From an uncultured Gemmiger sp. (GTDB lineage: Bacteria; Bacillota; Clostridia; Oscillospirales; Ruminococcaceae), in contig CALXHT010000018.1 in NCBI GenBank assembly GCA_944388215.1, forward strand, positions 1 through 41,614: a stretch of 41,614 nucleotides of DNA. Reading direction: 5' to 3'. Under the pieces are notes generated by a model. It searched no databases. It had not been told where the DNA came from and saw nothing but the letters and a program-made list of their open reading frames with translations. This document shows, in pieces, positions 1-7,122 of the stretch. How positions within the stretch are numbered: position 1 is the stretch's first letter; each line of letters begins with the position of its first letter. The translations under genes were made by a program, and so were the position numbers.

Positions 1-77
1 TGCGCCACTCCTGCTAAAACCGAATATTCCTGCACCCGGGGCTTTTTTGTACTGTCTGCACAATCTGGGGCGGTTCA
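1..77. repeat. Left copy of a 77-bp terminal inverted repeat
   Basis: These 77 bases are the exact reverse complement of the last 77 bases of the window, and identity stops at base 78. The segment holds a GC-rich block followed by six T (about 35-48, CACCCGGGGC then TTTTTT), which resembles the 3' half of a terminator for transcription entering from outside. It lies just downstream of the leftward glycan operon. A dispersed intergenic repeat at which the assembly broke is the simplest reading. Confidence 0.9.
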
Positions 78-124
78 CTTTCCCAGAATCTGCCGGGGCT
101 ATTTGTTTTACGCTTATGGAGTTT

Positions 125-1654
125 TCAGGCCTCTCTGGCAATGGGTTCCGGACACATGGTGGCATCCAGACCGACCTCGAACATGCGGCGCCAGGGCATC
201 CAGACATGCTGCAGATTCACCCGGGGCGCAATGGAGGACAGCTCCTTGCGGGCAAACCGCTCCAGCTCCTCCCGGACCTTCTCGCTGATGATGCCGTTCT
301 GCTCATGCACGTCAAAATAGTTCATGCCGTACTGGCTCAGCGTGCGGGTAACACGCGCCCGTACCAGTCCGCAGTAGCCGGCATCCTCGAGATACCGTTC
401 CGCCAGGAAGTTCTGATGCGACTGCGTGATACCAAAATGATAGGCATCCACTCCTTCCGCGATGGCGGTCCCCAGGGTGTTGGCCGAGGTATTCCAGCCG
501 GCGTATCCGGCCACCTTGTCCAGCAGGCCGGAATGGTTCAGCATGCGGATCAGCAGCAGCTCACCGCCATTGCCGTACGCGTTGTCGGCAATGGTCACGA
601 TGCGCCCCTCCCGGACCCGTTCTTCCACAAAGTCCACCAGTTCCGGCAGGCTGCGCTCCACGCAGTACCCACGCGCCCGCGAAGGCTGCTGTACCGCTTC
701 CTCGATCCGTTCCGCCGGCGCCGTGACGGCCAGGATGATATCGGCATTTTCATACGAATCCGTCACCTGGCAGCCCGCCGACAACAGCTGGTTGCGGATG
801 GTGGTGTCCAGAGAACACCCTTCATAAATCGGGATCACCGACTTGGCGCCCTCCGCCGCATACTTCACATAGACCTTCGGCTTGCAGCCCGCCATGTGGT
901 TCAGCATGCGGGCCAGCAATGTAAGCCCCACCTCATCGGCACCGGGATACATGAGCACATCCCGCATGAGCCCCTTGCAGGCGATCTCATCCCGGACGGC
1001 CTGCTGGTCCATGGCTGCGTACCCATAGGGTGCAGAGTCATCCTGGGGAATCACCAGCGCATCCAGAATTCCCTGCTCCACCAGTTCCAGCGCCCGATGG
1101 TTGAGCTGCAGATTGCAGGAGCGGCGGTCCACATAATCCTTGAGCTTGTCCTGATCGATCTCCTCCAGCATCCCCTTGAGTTCCTGGTCCCCGCAAAGTC
1201 CCAGGCGGCTGCGGTGCAGGATTTCTCCCGCCCGATGAATCTGCTCGCCGTACTGCTCATAGTAATCCGGCTCCTCATCGTCGCTGGAATAGTCCGGGCA
1301 GCGCATGATCACCTGAAAGCCGTAAATCAGAAGATTCGGATTTTCTTGCTTGAGCTTCCGGATGATATCCAGGCGCGGTTCCAGGTCTTCCGGGCTTGCA
1401 TGATGGATCCGGGAAGGAACCAGCCCGCCATAGAGCAGCGTATCCAGGGAAAGAACCAGTCCGTCCGCATCACGGCAGGCTTCCAACAGAAACCGGTCCA
1501 CCTTTTCCAAATCGGCGGGCTGCTTTTTGTTGCCCAGCGCCTCGGGCACCACCAGTTCAATCCCATTGTGCCGGAACAAATGCTGGGGAAACAGGCGGTT
1601 ACAGGGCCGCTCGTCCAGTGGCAGCAATACCAGCTTCAGCTTTCTGTTCAACAT
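125..1654 (-). CDS. DUF4127 family protein
   Basis: A 509-residue soluble protein matching the DUF4127 family, recognised by its N-terminal LLPLDERPCN segment, the DTLLYGGLVPSR block and the NAYGNGGE and GWNTSANTLG motifs; the length is normal for the family. No signal peptide or membrane segment is seen. The biochemical role of the family is not established, so none is assigned. The ATG at 1654 was chosen because GAGGAGGAG lies 8 bases upstream; the reading frame stays open further upstream but without a ribosome site and with low-complexity shadow sequence. The start overlaps the end of the glycosidase-GNAT gene by 7 bases, so translation is probably coupled. It is the last gene of the GH20-ABC operon, which suggests a role in processing the imported glycan; that is inference. 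Confidence 0.85.
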   Translation of the reverse strand: MLNRKLKLVLLPLDERPCNRLFPQHLFRHNGIELVVPEALGNKKQPADLEKVDRFLLEACRDADGLVLSLDTLLYGGLVPSRIHHASPEDLEPRLDIIRKLKQENPNLLIYGFQVIMRCPDYSSDDEEPDYYEQYGEQIHRAGEILHRSRLGLCGDQELKGMLEEIDQDKLKDYVDRRSCNLQLNHRALELVEQGILDALVIPQDDSAPYGYAAMDQQAVRDEIACKGLMRDVLMYPGADEVGLTLLARMLNHMAGCKPKVYVKYAAEGAKSVIPIYEGCSLDTTIRNQLLSAGCQVTDSYENADIILAVTAPAERIEEAVQQPSRARGYCVERSLPELVDFVEERVREGRIVTIADNAYGNGGELLLIRMLNHSGLLDKVAGYAGWNTSANTLGTAIAEGVDAYHFGITQSHQNFLAERYLEDAGYCGLVRARVTRTLSQYGMNYFDVHEQNGIISEKVREELERFARKELSSIAPRVNLQHVWMPWRRMFEVGLDATMCPEPIAREA

Positions 1655-3762
1655 GTTTTTACTCCTCCTCGGTATCTGCGCACCGGCAAAAATCCGAACT
1701 TGCCGTAATACTCTTTCAGGATGGTCCAGTCGATACAGACGATATGAGCCCCCAGTGCGCGCAGCTGCAGCAAAGACTGCCGCAACAGGAACTCTCCCAG
1801 CCGCCGGCCGCGTACCCCGGCGCTGATGCCGATGGGCCCCAGCCCGGAACGCCCCTGCGGATTCACCGAAATCTTGCAGAAACCACACACGGCACCATTT
1901 TTCGGGCACAGCAGCATGATTTCTCCGGGATTTCCCCCGCTCCCCAGGAAGGACTGCATCTCCTCCAGCCAGCGTCCCGGGAATTCCGCCTGCAAAAAGG
2001 CAAACAGGGCGGCTTCCTGCCCCCGCTGCAGCGGCTCCGCCGTATACGAAGTGAATCCACTCACGTCAAAGGCATCGATCAGGGGATCCTGCGTCACATC
2101 CGCCTCCAGATCATAGTGCTCATCGATGCACATCTCATAGCCACGGTGTTCAAAGAATGCATGTTTTTCCGGCAGTGGTTCCGGCACCCCCGAAAACAGG
2201 TTGCATACATCCTGCCCCAGGAAGATTTTGCGGATGCCCAGTTTATTCATGGCCTTTTCAGCCGCCCTGTACAGGCAGCCGCCCCATCCCTGTTTCTGGA
2301 AGGCAGGATCGACCACCAGCACGCTGATACATCCGGCGCCACCGTAGGGCGGTGCCCCCGGTTCAAACCGCTTGGATACCACCGCTCCCAACAGGCTGCC
2401 GTCCCACCGTTTCAGGCAGAGAGTGGCCGTCTGCAGTATGGCGTGATCGTGGAAGGCCGCCCGCTCCAGACGTTCCCTGCCCAGATCATAGCTCTGCGGC
2501 AATGCCTTCTGGAGCAGGGTGTGCAGGGCAGGCAATTCCGCGCCGGTCAGCGGCTGCAAAGCGGTAGAGCGCTGTGCATATCGCCACCAGCCATCCCCTT
2601 CCAGATAACTCAGATCGAACAGCATGCAGCGGCCGGTCTGGGCAAAGCACATCTGAATCGCCTGTGCAATGCGGGCAGGCGCGTCGCGGTACTGGTCCAG
2701 AAAGAGGCCTGCCGTCACCGGCGTGTCGCCCATAACCACCTGCCGGGCCAGCCGGGCGGCTCCCTCCACGCTGTACCAGTAGGCGGGTTTGTCCTGTGCC
2801 TCCCGCTCTGTGATTTCCGGGTAATAGCAGCCGGAGAGCAGATTATCCACCAACGGTGCGTAGCCTGCCTGCTGATACTGTTCCGGCCGTGCCAAACCGT
2901 ATTCCTGCGGCAGATACCGGGGAGAAGCCCAGTTGGCTCCCACCTGGTCATACAGCGGGTACCAGGACCCGGTATAGTCCAGCAGCACACGCCCCGGGAA
3001 ACGATGCACGCAGGACTGCATCCGCTCCATAAACCCGCGGATTGCCCTGGCCCGGCTGATGCGGAAAGCATCGAAAAGCGGTCCCGGCTCCGCCTTGCCT
3101 GCCTGAATCCGGTAGACCGATGCGGGCCACCCTGCCGCCGTTCCGGCCAGCTGTTCCACAGCTTGCCGTGTCAGCGGGCCGAAATCCGAACAGAGCCCCA
3201 CATAGCGTGCCCGGTCCAGAACCAGTCCCTGAACGGGATACCGGCTCAGCACCTCTCCGGCAATGTCCAGCAGGTACTGCTGCACCTCGGGATTCATGGG
3301 ATCCAGGAACAGCTCCCCGAAGTCATCGATGGAACTGACCGTCTGCAAGGAACCGGCCTGCAGAACCGGGCACACACAAGGTTTGCCCGCCGCATCCAAT
3401 CCATATACTTGCGCCTGCCAGTCCGGGTGCCGTAATGCCGGCATCTCCGGCCTGGGGTCGTTTCGGTTGCCGCCCACAAACACATCCATGGCCGCATACA
3501 GGGCAATACCTTCCTGCCGGCAGATCTCCAGACACTGGCGCAGATAATCCACACCCGGCGCAAAGGTCGGATCGTACTCACTGTAGGACGGCGCCAGCGT
3601 GCTGGGATACAGCACATAACCGCTGGTATCCCGTACACTCAACAGGACCGCATCCACACCGGCTTCGGCGCAATGCTGCATGGCCGTGCGGAACTTGCGG
3701 GCATCGGAAATGGTGGCTTTATTGGCCTGGATTTCAATCCAGACGGAATATCCAGGAAGCAT
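1648..3762 (-). CDS. Glycoside-hydrolase-like TIM barrel fused to two GNAT acetyltransferase domains
   Basis: A 704-residue cytoplasmic protein. Residues about 1-400 resemble GHL10/family-10-like putative glycosidases: an early GYSVWIEIQA strand, a VLDRARY segment followed by SDFG, and LLDYTGSWYP, the type of Asp-bearing strands found in these barrels. Residues about 400-560 carry a GNAT motif A (VVDPAFQKQGWGG). Residues about 560-704 carry a second one (SAGVRGRRLGEFLL) ending in the usual YGKFGF strand. The start is ATG at 3762, 8 bases after GGAGG; a TTG five codons earlier lies before the ribosome site and is unlikely. It follows the MalG-type permease by 15 bases and overlaps DUF4127. Acting on an imported amino-sugar glycoside (cleavage plus N-acetylation) is a reasonable guess, but the substrate is unknown. 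Confidence 0.75.
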   Translation of the reverse strand: MLPGYSVWIEIQANKATISDARKFRTAMQHCAEAGVDAVLLSVRDTSGYVLYPSTLAPSYSEYDPTFAPGVDYLRQCLEICRQEGIALYAAMDVFVGGNRNDPRPEMPALRHPDWQAQVYGLDAAGKPCVCPVLQAGSLQTVSSIDDFGELFLDPMNPEVQQYLLDIAGEVLSRYPVQGLVLDRARYVGLCSDFGPLTRQAVEQLAGTAAGWPASVYRIQAGKAEPGPLFDAFRISRARAIRGFMERMQSCVHRFPGRVLLDYTGSWYPLYDQVGANWASPRYLPQEYGLARPEQYQQAGYAPLVDNLLSGCYYPEITEREAQDKPAYWYSVEGAARLARQVVMGDTPVTAGLFLDQYRDAPARIAQAIQMCFAQTGRCMLFDLSYLEGDGWWRYAQRSTALQPLTGAELPALHTLLQKALPQSYDLGRERLERAAFHDHAILQTATLCLKRWDGSLLGAVVSKRFEPGAPPYGGAGCISVLVVDPAFQKQGWGGCLYRAAEKAMNKLGIRKIFLGQDVCNLFSGVPEPLPEKHAFFEHRGYEMCIDEHYDLEADVTQDPLIDAFDVSGFTSYTAEPLQRGQEAALFAFLQAEFPGRWLEEMQSFLGSGGNPGEIMLLCPKNGAVCGFCKISVNPQGRSGLGPIGISAGVRGRRLGEFLLRQSLLQLRALGAHIVCIDWTILKEYYGKFGFLPVRRYRGGVKTC

Positions 3763-3777
3763 CCTTTCCTCCTCCAA

Positions 3778-4608
3778 TCAGCCCTTGACGGCGCCGCTGA
3801 CCGCTTCGATATAGTTTTTCTGGCACAGGATAAAGACGATGATGACAGGAATTACCGAGATAATAGCGCCCGCGGCAATATACCCGAACTTATAGTTGAA
3901 GGAGCCGTTCAGATACTGCAGGGCGGCGGCCAGGGGGTACTTTTCGGGATCCTGCAGCACGATGATGGGCCACAGAAACTCGTTCCAGCGGCTGATGAAG
4001 TCAAAAATGATGACGGTGGAGATGGTGGGCATGATGCCGGGCAGCATAATCTGCCACCAGATCCGCAGTTCCCCTGCCCCGTCAATGCGGGCGGCCTCGA
4101 TCAGATCCTTGGGGACGCCCAGATAGCCCTGCCGCATCAGAATGATGCTGAACACCTTGACGGAGCCCACCAGGATCACGCCCGCCAGGGTATCCAGCAG
4201 ATGCATGGCCGAAATGGTAAGATAGTTGATGATCATGCCAGCCGCTGCCGGAATGATCATCGAGGCAAGCAGCAGACTGAGCACCACATTCTTGCCCTTG
4301 AAGCGCATGCAGGCAAGCGGGTAGGCGCAGAGTGCCGAGAGGATCACGTCCAGCACGATGCTGCCCACCGTGATGATCACCGTGTTGAGCAAGTAGCGCG
4401 GCACCGAAAGGAACTCCCAGACGCCCACGTAGTTTTCCACCGTGGGATTTTCCGGGATCAGACTGATATCATAGATGTTCTGGCCGGAGCGGAAGGATGC
4501 CGCCAGCAGCCAGATAAACGGCCCGGCACAGATAATCGCAATGAGGATCAGCATAATATAAGTGAGAACGGCACGAACCATCCGCTGGCTTTTTGTTCCG
4601 TACATCAT
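3778..4608 (-). CDS. Carbohydrate ABC transporter permease, MalG/UgpE type
   Basis: A 276-residue inner-membrane permease with about six hydrophobic helices. The EAA loop (EAARIDGAGELRIWWQIMLP) is where the ATPase docks, and the NxxxxPLAxAL-like C-terminal stretch is typical of the sugar CUT1 class. Its ATG overlaps the stop of the upstream MalF-type permease in an ATGA arrangement, so both subunits are made in equal amounts. A second ATG follows at once and could also serve. It forms the channel with the 4605-5534 gene and receives sugar from the lipoprotein encoded at 5704-7032. Substrate specificity cannot be read from the permease; the GH20 neighbour points to an N-acetylhexosamine-containing oligosaccharide. 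The ATPase must come from elsewhere. Confidence 0.93.
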   Translation of the reverse strand: MMYGTKSQRMVRAVLTYIMLILIAIICAGPFIWLLAASFRSGQNIYDISLIPENPTVENYVGVWEFLSVPRYLLNTVIITVGSIVLDVILSALCAYPLACMRFKGKNVVLSLLLASMIIPAAAGMIINYLTISAMHLLDTLAGVILVGSVKVFSIILMRQGYLGVPKDLIEAARIDGAGELRIWWQIMLPGIMPTISTVIIFDFISRWNEFLWPIIVLQDPEKYPLAAALQYLNGSFNYKFGYIAAGAIISVIPVIIVFILCQKNYIEAVSGAVKG

Positions 4609-5534
4609 GCCAACTCCCCCTTTTCGCCCTTACGGCCGTACACAAAGACGACAATGCTGATGATACCGGTGATCAGTGCCTGCACAAAGCCTACCGTGGC
4701 CGCATAACCGAATTCAAAGCTGTTGAAGGCCTTGTAGTAGGAGTAATAGGCGATGACCATCGTGGCGGTGTCGGGACCGCCCTGGGTCAGCACGAAGACG
4801 GCGTCAAACACGCCCACCGCCGAGATAACCGAGTTCAGGCTGCAGAACCAGATATAGGGTTTGAGCAGCGGCAGCCTGATATGGAAAAATGCCTGGATCG
4901 GCGTGGCGCCGTCCACATAGGCGGCCTCCACAATTTCTTTGGGGATGGACTGAAGACCGGCCAGATACATCATCATATAATAGCCCAAGCCCTGCCAGAC
5001 CGTGATGAACATGATACAAAGCATGGCGGTCCGGCTGTCGGTCAAAAATCCCAGGGAGCTGGAGATCACGCCCCAGTTTTTCAGTACGGTATTGATCAGG
5101 CCGCTGGGATCAAACAGGAAGCCCCACATGATGGAAATGGCCACCATGGAAGTGACCACCGGGATGTAATACATCGTGCGGAACAGTGTGATGCCCCGCA
5201 GCTTCCGGTTGACCAGCACTGCCAGCAGGATGGACAGAATCTGGATCACCGGCACAACCACCACGAACAGGACGGTGTTCACAATCGCCGCCTGGAAGTT
5301 GCGGTCGTGGAAAGCCGTGATGAAGTTGTCAAAGCCCACAAACTTCGTCTTACCCAGTACCGAGTAATCAAAAAACATCAGCGGCAAACTGCCCACAATC
5401 GGTGCAAATACAAAGATAATGAGCAGAATCAATGCCGGCGCCATGAACAGATACGCCAGAATGGTTTGCCGTGTCTGAAGGCGCATGGGCCGCCGCTTTT
5501 TGTTGGAAACAGCTGCCGACGTAGACGTTTTCAT
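4605..5534 (-). CDS. Carbohydrate ABC transporter permease, MalF/UgpA type
   Basis: A 309-residue membrane protein starting at ATG 5534, which has GGGGGAAG about 10 bases upstream; an in-frame alternative start at 5561 has no ribosome site. A basic cytoplasmic N-terminus (KKRRPMRLQ) precedes the first helix (residues about 25-50). The EAA loop (EAAYVDGATPIQAFFHIRLP) and the VLTQGGP segment are characteristic of CUT1 sugar permeases. It pairs with the MalG-type permease, with which it overlaps by 4 bases. It is separated from the binding-protein gene by about 170 bases containing two strong hairpins, which would lower permease expression relative to the binding protein. Confidence 0.93.
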   Translation of the reverse strand: MKTSTSAAVSNKKRRPMRLQTRQTILAYLFMAPALILLIIFVFAPIVGSLPLMFFDYSVLGKTKFVGFDNFITAFHDRNFQAAIVNTVLFVVVVPVIQILSILLAVLVNRKLRGITLFRTMYYIPVVTSMVAISIMWGFLFDPSGLINTVLKNWGVISSSLGFLTDSRTAMLCIMFITVWQGLGYYMMMYLAGLQSIPKEIVEAAYVDGATPIQAFFHIRLPLLKPYIWFCSLNSVISAVGVFDAVFVLTQGGPDTATMVIAYYSYYKAFNSFEFGYAATVGFVQALITGIISIVVFVYGRKGEKGELA

Positions 5535-5587
5535 TATAGCATCTTCCCCCTTGCTCCGCAAACCGCCAGCTTTCGGCCTTTTTCAAC

Positions 5588-5679
5588 GGGGCCTTGCGTT
5601 GTAGCAACGATCTGCTGAAATAGGAACCCACAAGGCCCCTTTGAAAAGGGCCGCCAGGGATTTCTACGCTCCCTGGCGG
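5588..5679 (-). terminator. Tandem hairpins between binding-protein and permease genes
   Basis: Two inverted repeats lie in the gap. One is a perfect 10-bp stem, 5651-5660 with 5670-5679 (CCGCCAGGGA, 9-base loop). The other is a 9-bp stem, 5588-5596 with 5631-5639 (GGGGCCTTG), which extends outward through a T/A-rich stretch shared on both sides. Neither is followed by a clean U-run on the leftward transcript, so partial termination or mRNA stabilisation, as known between malE and malF, fits better than full termination. Confidence 0.7.
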
Positions 5680-5703
5680 CATCGGTGGTTTTCGTGCAGT
5701 TGT

Positions 5704-7032
5704 TTATTCGGCAGTCTGAGCCAGAATATCGTTCACAGCCTTTTCACCGTTATCCAGTGCAGTCTGCGTGTCGGTACCATTCTGGATGACCGCTTCCTGA
5801 ATCTGGTTGACGGCATCCTGGATCTCGCTCTGGCCGGCCGTGCCCAGAGAGTAGTCCTTGGAGGTGTCGCTCACCTCAACGGACATCATGCGGGCCTGGC
5901 CTTCCAGGGTCTCGCTGTCAGAGGTGAAGTAGGGATCCTGGCCGGCCTTGATGGTGGACGGGAAGATGGCCGTCTGCTTGCAGAATTCCAGCTGGCATTC
6001 GTCGCCGGTGATGTAGGCAGCAAACTTGATGGCTTCCTCGTGATGCTTGCTGGCCTCAGGCACGACCAGGTTCATCAGCGCGTTGCGGGAGAAGCCTTCG
6101 CTGCCGGTGAGGGGCGCTGCCACGCCAATGTTGTTGTAGACATCGGGGGCTTCATCCTTGATACGGCTCAGGGAAGAACCGGAAGAGCTCACGATGGCCA
6201 GCTGGCCGGTCTCGAACAGTTTCAGCTCGGTATCCCAGTCACCCCACTTGCTGTTCTTGGGCAGGATATCCTGATCGGTCAGTTCCTTGAAGCTGTTCAG
6301 CAGGTCTACCGTCTCGCTGGTGTTGAACGCTGCTGCGGTGTTGTCATCGTTCAGAATGGGAATGCCCTCTTCAAACAGCAGGTTGAAGAACTCCGGCGGG
6401 TTGTAAAGATAGGCGCCGGTCTTCTCCTTCATCGTCTTGGCGGCGTCGAAAGCTTCACGGTACTGGGTGGGCAGGGTGCTGATATCCAGGCCGGCCTGCT
6501 CAAACAGCGCCTTGTTGTAGAACATGATGTTGGGAGAGGCGTACCAGGGGAAGGCGTAGACGGAATCGCCGATCCGGGCAGAATCGTACAGGCTCGGGAC
6601 GTAGACGCTCTTCTGTTCCTCGGTTGCTTCCTTTTCCAGGTCCACCAGCGCGCCCTTGCCGGCCAGCGTCAGGGTCATCTGGGTGTTCAGGTTCACCACG
6701 TCCGGAGAGGTGCCGCCCGCCGTAGCCGTGACGAGCTTCTGCTGGATAGAATCATAAGGAAGATCCACCCAGTTGATGGTAACGCCCGGGTTCTCGGCCT
6801 CATACTTGTCGATCAGGCCGTTCAGGAAATCGGTGAACGTGGGCTGCAGCGCGATGGTCCAGAACTCCAGCGTGACGGGCTCTGCTGTTTCGCCGGAAGC
6901 GGTCGAACCGGAACCGGAAGCCGCCTCGGAGGCAGCGGTGCTGCTGGCGCTTTGCCCGCAGCCTGCCAAAGAGGTGGCTGCAAGCGCGGCTGCACACAAA
7001 CCAGCTGCTGCTTGTTTCCAAATTTTTCTCAT
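5704..7032 (-). CDS. Sugar-binding lipoprotein of an ABC importer
   Basis: A 442-residue extracellular solute-binding protein (family 1). The N-terminus is a lipoprotein signal with lipobox SLAGC, Cys25 being the predicted lipidated residue, followed by a Ser/Ala/Glu/Gly linker (about residues 26-50). The mature part shows family traits such as LEFWTIALQP, YEAENPGVTINW, GTSPDVV and FAAYITGDECQLEF. The start ATG at 7032 has AAAGGAGG 8 bases upstream. It captures the substrate outside the membrane and delivers it to the two permeases downstream. The GH20 gene directly upstream and the RpiR regulator suggest an amino-sugar oligosaccharide; the ligand itself cannot be read from sequence. Confidence 0.93.
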   Translation of the reverse strand: MRKIWKQAAAGLCAAALAATSLAGCGQSASSTAASEAASGSGSTASGETAEPVTLEFWTIALQPTFTDFLNGLIDKYEAENPGVTINWVDLPYDSIQQKLVTATAGGTSPDVVNLNTQMTLTLAGKGALVDLEKEATEEQKSVYVPSLYDSARIGDSVYAFPWYASPNIMFYNKALFEQAGLDISTLPTQYREAFDAAKTMKEKTGAYLYNPPEFFNLLFEEGIPILNDDNTAAAFNTSETVDLLNSFKELTDQDILPKNSKWGDWDTELKLFETGQLAIVSSSGSSLSRIKDEAPDVYNNIGVAAPLTGSEGFSRNALMNLVVPEASKHHEEAIKFAAYITGDECQLEFCKQTAIFPSTIKAGQDPYFTSDSETLEGQARMMSVEVSDTSKDYSLGTAGQSEIQDAVNQIQEAVIQNGTDTQTALDNGEKAVNDILAQTAE

Positions 7033-7065
7033 GTGTTTGTCCTCCTTTTGTTTCTGTTGATATTC

Positions 7066-7121
7066 TTAAACGCTCCCTCCGGGAAATTGCCTGTACCTGT
7101 TTCTGTTTCGGGAGCGCTTAA
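7066..7121 (-). promoter_or_regulatory. Inverted repeat in the GH20 to binding-protein gap
   Basis: TTAAACGCTCCC (7066-7077) and GGGAGCGCTTAA (7110-7121) form an 11-of-12 inverted repeat with 32 bases between, filling the gap between the GH20 stop and the binding-protein ribosome site. It may be an RNA hairpin tuning expression between the two genes or a protein-binding site; the sequence does not decide. Confidence 0.45.
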
Positions 7122-7122
7122 T

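Noticed and set aside
1-77. Terminal inverted repeat as transposon ends
   Set aside because: The segment between is almost entirely core metabolism with no transposase at either end; an assembly-graph explanation fits better.
1396-3435. A 679-codon plus-strand open frame opposite the glycosidase-GNAT gene
   Set aside because: No start signal or recognisable domain; the minus-strand frame has both.
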